A DNA stretch of 64,000 nt from Nostoc sp. HK-01 (lineage in GTDB: Bacteria; Cyanobacteriota; Cyanobacteriia; Cyanobacteriales; Nostocaceae): the NCBI GenBank assembly GCA_003990705.1, contig AP018318.1, positions 4,529,501 through 4,593,500 on the forward strand. The letters are read 5' to 3'. The position numbers and the translations under genes are program-made. Shown here piece by piece: positions 45,701-54,685 of the stretch (the first letter of the stretch is position 1; the number at the start of each line of letters is the position of its first letter). The notes beneath the pieces are model-generated. The model worked only from the letters and a program-made list of their open reading frames with translations, did not search any database and was not told where the DNA came from.

Positions 45701-46249
45701 CTAGCCCAGTAAACGAGCAACTTCAACCACTATACTAGGCAATACAAGTGGAGTTAGCGTACCTGTAGAAACGCGCACAACTGACTGATATTTTCCATTC
45801 TGTGCATTTCGATGCACCCACAACTGAGTATTGACCATATCCAATACCCAATAATCTTGAATCCCGCCTTTGGCGTAGAGTTTGGCTTTTTCGTCTAAAT
45901 CGTAAGCTAGTGTAGAGTTTGAAACCTCAATTAGCCAATAAATGTCCTCTGGTTCAGGATGGCGTTCATCGTAGCGAGATTCTGGGGGAACCGCGACGCA
46001 AATATCGGGTTGTGGTTCACCATACTTGGGCAATGTAATTGGTGCTGCTGAGAAGATGACGGCTTGATGGCCTAGCAATTGTTCTAGATACTTCACTCCT
46101 CTTCGATATGTCGCTCGATGAATCGGAAGTTCAGGAGCCATTTCTAAAACCTGCCCATCAATCAATTCTACCTGTCGCCCTGCCAGCAAACCGCTTGCGA
46201 TCATCCGATGATAGTCTTCAACTGTCCAGTGGATGAGTGTTCTGGTCAT
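45701..46249 (-). CDS. Uma2 family (DUF820) putative endonuclease
   Basis: A 182-residue Uma2/DUF820 protein, a PD-(D/E)XK-like fold greatly expanded in filamentous cyanobacteria. The family core is visible: VELIDGQVLEMAPELPIHR near residue 30, the acidic residue in EPQPDICVAVPP, the E in YWLIEVSNSTLAYDLDEKAKLYAKGGIQDYWV, and the end VLDMVNTQLWVHR. Activity and role are unknown; presence alone does not indicate mobility. It is followed by tRNA-Gly on the opposite strand and preceded by a short palindrome (CGTAATT-cat-AATTACG, 46289-46305). Confidence 0.88.
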   Translation of the reverse strand: MTRTLIHWTVEDYHRMIASGLLAGRQVELIDGQVLEMAPELPIHRATYRRGVKYLEQLLGHQAVIFSAAPITLPKYGEPQPDICVAVPPESRYDERHPEPEDIYWLIEVSNSTLAYDLDEKAKLYAKGGIQDYWVLDMVNTQLWVHRNAQNGKYQSVVRVSTGTLTPLVLPSIVVEVARLLG

Positions 46250-46350
46250 GGTAATTGTGCAGTGGGCTTGGCTGTCTTTATCTTACTTCGTAATTCATAA
46301 TTACGAGAGTCTAACTGAACCAAGGTTCCAGGGTATTAATCTGTATTCTT

Positions 46351-47934
46351 TTATAGTCCTGGTATAGTTCCTTGACCTTGGACTGTCTTGCGCTTGCTTT
46401 GGCGTTGGCTTTTTGGTTTGCTGTTATTTAATTTGTCTCGTTCGGCTCGGATTCGTTCTAGTAATACTGATGCAGGTTCATCGTCTGGGTCTTGGGGAAC
46501 GAGTTCACCCCGGAAGGCTTTGGCGAGAATGGATTGGTTGAGTTTCTCTTGTTTAAATTTAATCTTTTCAACTTGCTGATTAATAATATCTGCGGCATTA
46601 AAAAGATTATCGATTTGAGCAACAATCTTTTCCTGTTCCAAAATTGGAGGAATTGGCAAAGGTAAGTCTCGACAAATCTCTAACGTTAGATTGAATTGTC
46701 CAGCAGTTGCTTTAGCCATGCTAGTTGCGAAAAATAAACATTCACTTGAAAGAAGGTAGTAACAGAGGAAGCGATTGTAAATTCCTTTTATTGGTCGATA
46801 AACTACAATTGCTTGATTAATATTCCACTCTGGCTGGTTATCTGGTACTATGGATACTTTCCCAAGAGGTGGGCCAACAATATTCATTAGAACATCTCCA
46901 GGAAAAACTTTTGAACGAGCTAGCTTACTATCATGAGTTACTTTATCAATGAAAGTTGGATTTACTGAGAAATCAAGCTTCCCATCAAAAGTTAAGTTAT
47001 AGACTTTGATAAACGGGACATCCCCAGCTTGTTCAAACATTTCATTTGAAGATGGAGTAGTTCCTTTTGTAATAAAGTCACAAACCTCTTCAGCCCTTAC
47101 CCAAGACCATTTATTAGGAAGTTCTGGAAGATGTGAAGTGTGAATTTCCTTTGGTTCTTGATACTTATCTTTCCAATTCTCATCTTTAGGTAATTTGCCT
47201 TTAGCTTGCATCTTTATCAATTCGGATTCTTCCCATCGTTGACGACGATCGCGCCTAATTCTCTCCAGCAAAACTGAAGCAGGTTCAACGTCTGGGTTTT
47301 GTTCGCGCCAATCTGCTGTTAAATCGCCTCGGAAGGCAGCAGCAAGGACGGATTGACGGAAGCGATCGCACAATTGAGGTATACTCTCGAGTGATTCCTT
47401 GGTTTTTTGGGTGCGATCGTTTAACTCCTCAATTTTGGCAACAATTCGCTTTTGTTCGTTGAGGGGTGGAAGAGGACAAGAATATTCTTTGATAATGGCT
47501 TGGCTAATGTTTGGTTGCGCTCCCCCTTGGCCAATCATTCTTAAGTCTTCTCGACTACTTAACAAGTAATAAAAAAGATATGGAATGAGAGCAGTTGTAA
47601 TACCTCTGGATATTAAAACAGCACAGGCTTGATTTGTTGCAGCAGGTTTATCCAAAATTCCAAGTTTCCCAATAGTTGCTCCATACATTGCTACAACTAA
47701 ACTACCATGTGGAAAAAGTTTTGCTGAACTATTAACTAACCCCTCTTGAGTTATTGTTTCCTTAATATTTTTAATGAAGTCATCAGGTAAATCTCCTGTC
47801 TTGACCCAAGGAATTAACCCACCGTAATATTCAGTATTTCTTCTTGAAGGTGTTCCACCACTTGACCATTCACCTAATTTGCCGAGTGTTGTTAATTCCC
47901 AACCTTCAGGCAATTCTCTTAATTCCTCACTCAT
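46351..47934 (-). CDS. hsdS: Type I restriction-modification specificity subunit HsdS
   Basis: A type I specificity subunit of about 527 residues with two target-recognition domains that read the two halves of a bipartite DNA site. Each half begins with the same kind of pattern (LPEGWELTTLGKLGEWSSGGTP near the start; LPNKWSWVRAEEVCDFITKGTTP in the second). Each ends in a conserved helical spacer (LPPLNEQKRIVAKIEELNDR, and IPPILEQEKIVAQIDNLFNAA). A repeat 'FRGDLTADWREQNPDVEPASVLLERIR' / 'FRGELVPQDPDDEPASVLLERIR' follows each. The ATG at 47934 is chosen; a GTG at 47958 overlaps the ParE remnant. Upstream are the antitoxin genes, so hsdS is separated from hsdM. Confidence 0.93.
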   Translation of the reverse strand: MSEELRELPEGWELTTLGKLGEWSSGGTPSRRNTEYYGGLIPWVKTGDLPDDFIKNIKETITQEGLVNSSAKLFPHGSLVVAMYGATIGKLGILDKPAATNQACAVLISRGITTALIPYLFYYLLSSREDLRMIGQGGAQPNISQAIIKEYSCPLPPLNEQKRIVAKIEELNDRTQKTKESLESIPQLCDRFRQSVLAAAFRGDLTADWREQNPDVEPASVLLERIRRDRRQRWEESELIKMQAKGKLPKDENWKDKYQEPKEIHTSHLPELPNKWSWVRAEEVCDFITKGTTPSSNEMFEQAGDVPFIKVYNLTFDGKLDFSVNPTFIDKVTHDSKLARSKVFPGDVLMNIVGPPLGKVSIVPDNQPEWNINQAIVVYRPIKGIYNRFLCYYLLSSECLFFATSMAKATAGQFNLTLEICRDLPLPIPPILEQEKIVAQIDNLFNAADIINQQVEKIKFKQEKLNQSILAKAFRGELVPQDPDDEPASVLLERIRAERDKLNNSKPKSQRQSKRKTVQGQGTIPGL

Positions 47935-47947
47935 CCCAACCAATTCG

Positions 47948-48079
47948 TTAATCCTCACCCTGTTCTGAAAACAAACCTTCTAAATCCTGATACCCACTAA
48001 CAACACGCAAAATTTCAACACCTTCCTCAATTAGAAGACTGTCATCATATAAATGATACTCATTGACCAGCCTGAGTGC
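47948..48079 (-). pseudogene. ParE/RelE-type toxin remnant (5' truncated)
   Basis: The last 43 codons of an open frame give RLVNEYHLYDDSLLIEEGVEILRVVSGYQDLE, matching the C-terminal end of ParE/RelE toxins ('gvEILRVvsGyRDLe.LF'). The N-terminal half expected for a ~100-residue toxin is missing. The codons upstream in this frame overlap the ParD antitoxin gene in another frame and show no toxin similarity. No usable start codon is seen. It is therefore a broken toxin gene directly downstream of an intact-looking antitoxin. Confidence 0.6.
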
Positions 48080-48236
48080 GTTTTTGTTGCAGCTTTTCGC
48101 GCAACCTTTCAAATACCTCTTTTGCATCCAGCACCTCACCCCGTTCAGATGCCTCAATTCCCACTTGAATTTTCTGCTGTAATTCCTTAAATCTTCCTTT
48201 ATATAACTGTTCCCATTCGTCAAATGACAATTTCAT
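48060..48236 (-). CDS. ParD-type antitoxin
   Basis: A 58-residue antitoxin-like protein. The core LQQKIQVGIEASERGEVLDAKEVFERLREKLQQKRTQAGQ is typical of ParD/addiction-module antitoxins that neutralise ParE/RelE toxins and repress their own promoter. The start ATG lies 9 bases after the VapC stop, so it is on the same transcript. Its expected toxin is present only as the C-terminal remnant immediately downstream. An N-terminal DNA-binding half is very short, so its repressor activity is uncertain. Confidence 0.6.
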   Translation of the reverse strand: MKLSFDEWEQLYKGRFKELQQKIQVGIEASERGEVLDAKEVFERLREKLQQKRTQAGQ

Positions 48237-48244
48237 TTTTTTGC

Positions 48245-48652
48245 TCAACTTTCTTGCTCCCAATCTTCAATCTGTAACCCATTCACTCTACTAAACTCCC
48301 GTACATTATGCGTGACTAAAATTAAATTATTTGATATTGCAATAGCAGCAATTTGTAAATCATTTGGGCCAATAGGAGTCCCCATAACTGACAATCTTGC
48401 ACGAATTATTCCGTAAATCATGGCTGCATCATCATCAAATGGCAACGAAATAAACATTTCCAGAAACTCTTGCTGTCTAGCAAGGGTTATTTCCGAATTG
48501 TTACTTTTCATTGCACCATAAAATAACTCACCCTTAACTACAGAACATACCGCAATATCTTCAATATTTGTTGCTCGTAAATGTTCTCTGATTGCTGGTG
48601 ACTTACCATTAAGATAACGAGCGCAAACATTACTATCTATCAAATAAATCAC
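48245..48652 (-). CDS. vapC: VapC-type PIN-domain toxin
   Basis: A 135-residue PIN-domain ribonuclease, VapC-like, that in relatives cuts initiator tRNA. The four acidic residues are visible: D6 in MIYLIDSNV, E42 in VVKGELFYG, and the pair near residues 98-110 in GTPIGPNDLQIAAIAI. It overlaps the end of its antitoxin gene by 4 bases (GTGA), with GTG as the start. The start falls inside the coding sequence of vapB, as expected of translationally coupled toxin-antitoxin pairs. It sits between hsdM and hsdS. Confidence 0.92.
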   Translation of the reverse strand: MIYLIDSNVCARYLNGKSPAIREHLRATNIEDIAVCSVVKGELFYGAMKSNNSEITLARQQEFLEMFISLPFDDDAAMIYGIIRARLSVMGTPIGPNDLQIAAIAISNNLILVTHNVREFSRVNGLQIEDWEQES

Positions 48653-48900
48653 ACAATCTCTTCCCTTTCCTCGAAATCGCCCTCATAATCAATAACAATA
48701 GGATCATCTTGACAACTGCCATAAGTTTTTTCAAAAAAACCAGGAGGCCAGCCTTTACCTTCAGGTGTGTTATGTTGAATTTTACTGTTGTTTTTTGACT
48801 TACTTTTCAAGTGAAGAAACTCCACAAAATCTAAAACTTCCTCTTGTTTATCTTGGGGAAGAGAACGCCAGTGTGTTAATAATTCTTGTTCTGTACTCAT
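48649..48900 (-). CDS. vapB: VapB-type antitoxin (DUF2281)
   Basis: An 83-residue DUF2281-type antitoxin. The N-terminal helices (ELLTHWRSLPQDKQEEVLDFVEFLHLKSKS) match the family, and the C-terminal acidic tail (DDPIVIDYEGDFEEREEIV) probably wraps round the PIN toxin. It overlaps vapC by 4 bases. Upstream, hsdM ends only 30 bases away in the same direction, so read-through from hsdM is likely. The pair is likely to be autoregulated. Confidence 0.85.
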   Translation of the reverse strand: MSTEQELLTHWRSLPQDKQEEVLDFVEFLHLKSKSKNNSKIQHNTPEGKGWPPGFFEKTYGSCQDDPIVIDYEGDFEEREEIV

Positions 48901-48930
48901 TAGTATTCACTCGCTAAATTACTCATATTT

Positions 48931-50400
48931 CTATTCTAAAGTTGGCATCCCCACAGAAGAACTAACAGCCTCTGCTGCTTCTTCCCCTTCCAGCAATATC
49001 ATCAAGGCTTCCATCTCCTTGGTTGCTATTCGCAATTTCTCCATAATCTCAGCAGCAATCACCTCTGGCTCAGGTAAATTATCGCCTGATTGCAAACTTT
49101 CATCCCGTAACCAAGAAATATCAAGATTTTCATTACGTTTTTCAATATATTCCCGCGTAAAGCAGCGAAAACGCCCATCCTCACCCAAATCTACACGGGG
49201 ACTATTGCCATTGGGGTCATCGCCATAGCATTGCTCAAATTCGGCGAAATGCTCACGAGTTAAAGGATAACGCTTACCAAAACTGGGCATATTAGTTCGC
49301 ATATCATAGAACCAAACTGCTTTGGTGTTGCCTTTCTCGGTTGTGCCACGTTGGAAAAATAAAACATTCGTTTTAACACCCTGGGCATAAAATATCCCAG
49401 TTGGCAACCGTAGGATTGTATGCAAATTGCACTTATTCATCAAATCAGCCCGAATCGCTCGTCCTTGTCCATCCTCAAACAGTACGTTATCGGGTAAAAC
49501 CACAGCAGCCCGTCCCCCTGGCTTGAGTGACCTGTATATGTGCTGTAAAAACGCCAATTGCTTGTTTGAGGTGGGAAAAGTGAAATCATCTCTGGAAGGT
49601 AAACCACCCCCCTTTTTCGTGCCGAAAGGCGGATTAGTGAGAATGACATCGGCTTTGGCTAATCGCTGTCCTGCTGGAGAAAGGGTATCACCTAAATCAA
49701 CTGCCCCCTCGATTCCGTGTAACATCATATTCATCAACAGCAAGCGGTGAGCATCCTGCACCAACTCCATGCCATAAAACGCCTGATGCTGCTGAAAGGA
49801 TTGCTGGGCTTCAGTCCATTCAAAAGGGTCATGGTGTTGACGAATATAGCGATCGCCTGCAATCAAAAAACCCCCCGTACCCGCAGCAGGGTCTTGAATC
49901 AATTCTCCTGGTTGTGGCTTAATGAGGGCAACCATGCAATCAATCAATGGTCTAGGGGTAAAATACTGTCCCGCACCAGATTTTTTCTCATCGGCATTTT
50001 TCTGGAGTAACCCTTCATACAAATCGCCAAACTCATCTCGATGCTCGGAAAACCAGTCAAGTTCGTCAATACTGGTAACAAGCTTGTTGAGGATACGTGG
50101 TTGTTTGAGAGAAGTTTGAGCATTAGCAAAAATCGCCTGTACTCGCTGCGAAGAATCCTCAGAACCCAACATGAGTAACAGCGACCTGTAAAATGTTAGC
50201 TGTTCAACTCCATCCTTACTCACCAAATCAACCCAGCGATAACCCTCTGGTAATTGCTTTTCGGCTCCCGTCTCCTGTGCCATCTTCAAGAACAGTAGAT
50301 AGGTTAATTCGGTAACGTATTGTAAATAAGTAACGCCATCGTCTCGCAGGACGTTACACAGGTTCCATAGTTTTTGAACAATATCGGAGGTAGCTGGCAT
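48931..50400 (-). CDS. hsdM: Type I restriction-modification methyltransferase HsdM
   Basis: A 489-residue N6-adenine methyltransferase of a type I system from the ATG at 50400 (MPATSDIVQKLWNLCNVLRDDGV, the family start). The open frame runs 47 codons further upstream but through a repeat. S-adenosylmethionine motif I is DPAAGTGGFLI (from residue 170) and the catalytic motif IV is NPPFGTKKGG (from residue 256). HsdM N-terminal helices are present. It acts with HsdS and protects the host from HsdR. Confidence 0.95.
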   Translation of the reverse strand: MPATSDIVQKLWNLCNVLRDDGVTYLQYVTELTYLLFLKMAQETGAEKQLPEGYRWVDLVSKDGVEQLTFYRSLLLMLGSEDSSQRVQAIFANAQTSLKQPRILNKLVTSIDELDWFSEHRDEFGDLYEGLLQKNADEKKSGAGQYFTPRPLIDCMVALIKPQPGELIQDPAAGTGGFLIAGDRYIRQHHDPFEWTEAQQSFQQHQAFYGMELVQDAHRLLLMNMMLHGIEGAVDLGDTLSPAGQRLAKADVILTNPPFGTKKGGGLPSRDDFTFPTSNKQLAFLQHIYRSLKPGGRAAVVLPDNVLFEDGQGRAIRADLMNKCNLHTILRLPTGIFYAQGVKTNVLFFQRGTTEKGNTKAVWFYDMRTNMPSFGKRYPLTREHFAEFEQCYGDDPNGNSPRVDLGEDGRFRCFTREYIEKRNENLDISWLRDESLQSGDNLPEPEVIAAEIMEKLRIATKEMEALMILLEGEEAAEAVSSSVGMPTLE

Positions 50401-50430
50401 AACATATAAATTTATGGCGTTTATACAAGT

Positions 50431-50523
50431 CAAATTACCCCCCTTAATCCCCCCTTTCCAAGGGGGGAAACTGAGTAATTTAATTCCCTCCCCAATACAT
50501 ACGGGGAGGGTTAGGGTGGGGTA
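50431..50523. repeat. Dispersed repeat copy with two GC hairpins (upstream of hsdM)
   Basis: ATTACCCCCCTTAATCCCCCC..., a hairpin CCCCCCTT/AAGGGGGG (50449-50456/50460-50467), then CCCTCCCC/GGGGAGGG (50486-50493/50503-50510) and GGTTAGGGTGGGGT. The same elements recur at 50977-51143. Well known as a Nostoc-type dispersed element. Confidence 0.8.
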
Positions 50524-50891
50524 ACTTCCCTCAACATACAAATAACTTCCCTAATTTTATCCACCACACCATCAATATCTTGATAAACTTCCTGATTAGT
50601 AAATCTCAAAATCCTCGTACCTTTTGATTCTAAAAATACTTGGCGATCGCGGTCATATTCGGGGACTCCAGCTTGATAGTGACTATCACCATCAATTTCT
50701 ATGGCAAGCCTCAGTTCTGAAGAATAAAAATCAACCACAAATCTTTCAATACCGTATTGTCTGCGAAATTTACAGCTTTCAATTTGTTGACTTCTAAGCT
50801 TTGCCCAAACTATTTTTTCAGCTAGGGGCATATTGTTTCTTAAAGTTTGCCGTTTGTGCTTTTCTGAGGCTTTATTATAAAGCTTTGTCAT
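50511..50891 (-). CDS. DUF559 (Vsr-like) endonuclease-domain protein
   Basis: A 126-residue protein of the DUF559 family, with a Vsr/PD-(D/E)XK type fold. The conserved blocks are LRNNMPLAEKIVWAKLR, FRRQYGIERFVVDFYSSELRLAIEIDGDSHY (a probable catalytic Asp and Glu) and the end of the core RILRFTNQEV. The start is the ATG at 50891. The gene ends (TAA at 50511) inside a copy of the dispersed repeat that follows. It lies between hsdR and hsdM, and may or may not act with the restriction system. Confidence 0.85.
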   Translation of the reverse strand: MTKLYNKASEKHKRQTLRNNMPLAEKIVWAKLRSQQIESCKFRRQYGIERFVVDFYSSELRLAIEIDGDSHYQAGVPEYDRDRQVFLESKGTRILRFTNQEVYQDIDGVVDKIREVICMLREVTPP

Positions 50892-50976
50892 CAATATTTT
50901 GATATTCCTTGACCTGCTTATTGTTCCCCAAATTAGCCCCCTTTATCCCCCGTTATAAAAGCTATCGTATACACAC

Positions 50977-51143
50977 AAGTCGAATTACCCCCCTGAATCC
51001 CCCCTTATAAAGGGGGGAAACTGAGTAATCTAATTCCCTCCGTTGACTTAGCCGCTAGTCACGCTCAATTAGCAACTTATAAAGGGGGGAAACTGAGTAA
51101 TCTAATTCCCTCCCCTTGGAAAGGGGAGGGTTAGGGTGGGGTA
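50977..51143. repeat. Two further copies of the GC-hairpin dispersed repeat
   Basis: Partial copies at about 50977-51041 and 51074-51143 share AAAGGGGGGAAACTGAGTAAT with the hsdM-upstream copy. The last contains the stop and final codons of hsdR. The intervening bases contain a GTTGACTTAGCCGCTAGTCACG remnant. Confidence 0.8.
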
Positions 51144-54100
51144 ATTCCAAATGCTTTCATGAATCTGGCTCACAATATGCTCTAAATCTCCGCCAAAAAC
51201 CTTATTAAGCCTTTCAAATCCGCCACCTTGGTTTTTAAATTCCCCTTTATCCAACGCTCCCCGATCAACGATTGTTTCCGCTTTCAGCTGTTTACCAATC
51301 CGTTCTAACCATTGGCGTTGCGGAGAAGTCCAAGGTTGACTTGCCAGAATTTTCTTCATAGCTCGATCCACTCTTTCTGCATAGGGAATTAAAGCATCAC
51401 CCAAAGTAGCCTGACGGATAAAGCCAATGATGGAAGCAGCAATATCCTCATTGGTCATTTCTCGCCATGCAGTTTTTAGGTTAGTCTCTGTATATCCTGC
51501 GGTATCTAGTCGTATTCGCAGTTCTTTGAGTTGCCCTCTAGTCAACTCACGGGGACGCTGTGTAACAACCACCAAGGCAGGAATTTTGTTCATGTTCTCC
51601 AGCAAGAAAGCGCGAAAACTCTCTAAATAATCTTCTGGACGTTCAGCATTGCCGTAACCCCGTTCAATAGCGACTAACTCATCAGTATGGCGGGAAATCA
51701 AGATTGGAGCAGTTCCACCATCTCGACGATCCAGAATTTGAGCTAACGCTTTTCTTTGTTCCCACCATTCCTTTACCTGCTGGTGTGTACTTTTCTTAAG
51801 ATGGGAAACCATATTTGGTAATGGCATTCCAGCGATCGCTTCTAACTGTTCCTGACTGTTAAGGCTTAAATGCCTGCGTTGGCGCTGAATTTTCGCCAGT
51901 AGTTGGCTAATGACTATTTCTAAAGCATCAGGATTTTTGACTGTTTCCAACTCCTCCACTAATTGAGTAAAGGAAATATTGGGGTTAACCACCACAGGTT
52001 TCATACTGGAGACAGGAGCGATCGCTTCATATAATCGCACCGCGTCGAAAATCCGAAACACTTCTTTGTTAATTTCATTACAAAGACGGGTTGCCCTTCC
52101 CAACATCTGCTCGTAGAGAATGCGGGAATTGACGCGACGAATAAACACCAAATTACAAATCGCCGGAATATCAATTCCTGTAGTGAGTAAGTCTACAGTA
52201 ACAGCTACTTTCGGATTAACTTCATTGCGGAACTTGCGAATCAACTCTAATGGCTTATCTGCATTGCCTGTAATTTTGACAATTGCATCATCCTCTACGC
52301 TGCCATATCTAGCCTGAAACGTTTGTTTAAGCCCCTTAACAACAATATCTGCATGACCATCGGTAGCACAGAAAATTAAAGTTTTTTCTGGCAGCGATGG
52401 GTCAATGTGCTGGGCTAAGGCTTCACAGACAACTCGGTTAAAATCTTCAGTAATTACTTTGCGGTTAAACTGTTCAATTTCAATTCTCACCTCATCCGGT
52501 GCATGAACTAAATCTATTTGTCCAGTTTGGGGATTAAAATACTCCATCTGCTCACCAGCTTTCCAAACTATCCCTTTTTCTGATAATTTGGTTTTGATAG
52601 GAATTGGCTCTTCATGGTCAATTAACCAACCATCGATCACCGCTTCTCGATAACTGTAGGTGTAAACAGGTTCACCAAAAATTTGTGTGGTGTGCAGTGC
52701 GGGAGTTGCAGTTAAACCAATTTTTACAGCGTCAAAATGCTCTAATACTCGACGATATTTTGATACATAATCATTAAAATCCCGAAACTCTAATTCGCGA
52801 TCGCTTAATTCTCGATCTAGTAAATAGCCTCGGTGACACTCATCCACCACAATGCAATCATACTGGTCTGGGGTAATAACAGATGCAGTATCCGAGGGGT
52901 AAAGAACTCGTTTAACCATACCTTGCACCGTGGCAATATGGATTTTGGTATCCCTGTCTGGTTCTGTGTCTTTTAAACCTTTAATCTCGAAGATATCAGC
53001 AAAGCTTTGCAGGTTCTCCATCCGAGAATCTTTAAAGGCATTGTCAGTTTGTTCTCCCAGTGCAGTGCGATCGACCAGAAATAAAATGCGCCGAAATCGC
53101 TTGGTTTTAAGTAAGCGATACACCAAAGCAATACAAGTTTTAGTTTTGCCTGTACCTGTTGCCATTGCTAACAGTAATATCCGTTGTTCCCTAGCTAAGG
53201 CAGACTCTACAGCTTGGATGGCACGAATTTGATAATCACGCAACTCTAACCCATAGTTAAAGCCTTCCTGAGTTAAACGAGTATTGGCCTGGTCAATATC
53301 TTGAGCTAAGGCATCTAATAACCCTTGGGGACTGTGCCATGTAGGAAGGCATACCCGCAAATTAGTTGGACGGCGCAAATCACAAAACCAAATGCCACTC
53401 TTGGTCTGAAGTTGCTGCAAGTATGGTCTACCGTTAGTGGCAAATACAAACGGCACTTTGTAGTTTTGCCAAGAACCACCACAAAGAATTTCTCCTGCAA
53501 TTTGAAAACCTTCACTGTAGCGTTTGGCTTGATTTAATGCCCCTTCTGAGACATCTTTACTCTGACGCTTGGCTTCCACTACTGCGACAATCTGCAAACC
53601 ACAGAATAAGGCATAGTCAGCGCGTCCATTAGCGGTGGGATATTCTGCGATCGCTAAATTTCTGCCTTTCTGAGGACGAACACCATTTTGATAAGTCAAT
53701 TCTTCTGAATCTGCTTCCCATCCAGCTGCACGTAATTGAATATCAATCAGTCGCCTTGTCTCTCTCTCATCCAGCAGCACTCCACTTTCAGCAGCTTGGG
53801 CTTGAGTGATTGTCTGCTGAATTGTTTGCTGGGACTGGTTTTGAGCTTGGGCTTGAATTTGGGCTAAATGTTGTAATACCTCCTGCACTTTGGCTTGGGC
53901 TTCCCGTGCTAAATCTTCAGCAGTGGTGCGTCGTTGTGCTTCAGTTTCCGCAGTTGCTAAATGTTGTTGCGCTTCTGCTCGTAAGCGTGCTAATTCTGCT
54001 TTGAGTGTCTCTGTTTCTATTTTTGGGTCAGGTGGAGGAATAAACGCACCTGGATCAAAATTGCGACCTCCACCAAAAGCGCGATGAAACCAAATTCCTA

Positions 54101-54446
54101 ACGCACGAGCATATTTCAGCCCACTTAATGCTGTGCGGTGATTGCCAGAAAGCTCATGAGTCGCCTGATTACCAATTTTTCGCAACTCATGAAACAGACG
54201 ATCCACTTCACCTTTAATTAAACCGCGATCGCGCAACCGATTGAGTAAATCAATCTGCCGTTCATCTGCCACCTCATAAAGTCCAATATTAGCTGCTGCT
54301 AATTGCGCCAGCAATTCACCAAACTGCCGCAACTTAATTAAACAAGTATTAGGGTCATCAACAAAATATCGCTCTGCTAAAGCACCCAAGCGCACAAGTT
54401 GTTGATCATGAGCTGCAAGAAATGAGAAGTTTAACGATTCCGGCAT
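51102..54446 (-). CDS. hsdR: Type I restriction enzyme subunit HsdR
   Basis: An 1114-residue motor-nuclease subunit of a type I system. The N-terminus has an all-alpha DUF4145-type region and a long coiled coil (about residues 145-215). An HSDR_N PD-(D/E)XK nuclease domain follows, with the catalytic lysine motif VVEAKRQSK. A superfamily 2 helicase comes next: Walker A ATGTGKTKT (about residue 428), motif II DECHRGY (about 534), and conserved helicase motifs TAT and LLTTGIDIPA. The last ~12 codons are encoded by a dispersed-repeat copy (YPTLTLPFPRGGN), suggesting that the original C-terminus was replaced. It is the first gene of the minus-strand island. Confidence 0.95.
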   Translation of the reverse strand: MPESLNFSFLAAHDQQLVRLGALAERYFVDDPNTCLIKLRQFGELLAQLAAANIGLYEVADERQIDLLNRLRDRGLIKGEVDRLFHELRKIGNQATHELSGNHRTALSGLKYARALGIWFHRAFGGGRNFDPGAFIPPPDPKIETETLKAELARLRAEAQQHLATAETEAQRRTTAEDLAREAQAKVQEVLQHLAQIQAQAQNQSQQTIQQTITQAQAAESGVLLDERETRRLIDIQLRAAGWEADSEELTYQNGVRPQKGRNLAIAEYPTANGRADYALFCGLQIVAVVEAKRQSKDVSEGALNQAKRYSEGFQIAGEILCGGSWQNYKVPFVFATNGRPYLQQLQTKSGIWFCDLRRPTNLRVCLPTWHSPQGLLDALAQDIDQANTRLTQEGFNYGLELRDYQIRAIQAVESALAREQRILLLAMATGTGKTKTCIALVYRLLKTKRFRRILFLVDRTALGEQTDNAFKDSRMENLQSFADIFEIKGLKDTEPDRDTKIHIATVQGMVKRVLYPSDTASVITPDQYDCIVVDECHRGYLLDRELSDRELEFRDFNDYVSKYRRVLEHFDAVKIGLTATPALHTTQIFGEPVYTYSYREAVIDGWLIDHEEPIPIKTKLSEKGIVWKAGEQMEYFNPQTGQIDLVHAPDEVRIEIEQFNRKVITEDFNRVVCEALAQHIDPSLPEKTLIFCATDGHADIVVKGLKQTFQARYGSVEDDAIVKITGNADKPLELIRKFRNEVNPKVAVTVDLLTTGIDIPAICNLVFIRRVNSRILYEQMLGRATRLCNEINKEVFRIFDAVRLYEAIAPVSSMKPVVVNPNISFTQLVEELETVKNPDALEIVISQLLAKIQRQRRHLSLNSQEQLEAIAGMPLPNMVSHLKKSTHQQVKEWWEQRKALAQILDRRDGGTAPILISRHTDELVAIERGYGNAERPEDYLESFRAFLLENMNKIPALVVVTQRPRELTRGQLKELRIRLDTAGYTETNLKTAWREMTNEDIAASIIGFIRQATLGDALIPYAERVDRAMKKILASQPWTSPQRQWLERIGKQLKAETIVDRGALDKGEFKNQGGGFERLNKVFGGDLEHIVSQIHESIWNYPTLTLPFPRGGN

Positions 54447-54685
54447 ATTGGCTTAGAGAAAAGCACCCTAATGATAGTGTTTAGAGTTACTTATAAAACC
54501 TAAGTAACTCTTACAGTTATAACTTCTCCGTTTCAACCTGCACTGGGTGATTTATGATAGCCGGAACCCTGCTACAACTTAAGTATTTATGATTGTGCAG
54601 CATAGGTTACGAATTAACTGTTTGCACATATTGATCCTGCACTAGATAATTTCTTATATAACAATTTACTATCTTTCCATCTGCC

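Noticed and set aside
48080-48223. Upstream part of the ParE-frame as a full 91-residue toxin
   Set aside because: That part is the out-of-frame antisense-like shadow of the ParD coding sequence and shows no toxin similarity.
50401-50541. Long N-terminus for HsdM
   Set aside because: The segment is made of a dispersed repeat; the family start MPATSDIVQKLW begins at 50400.
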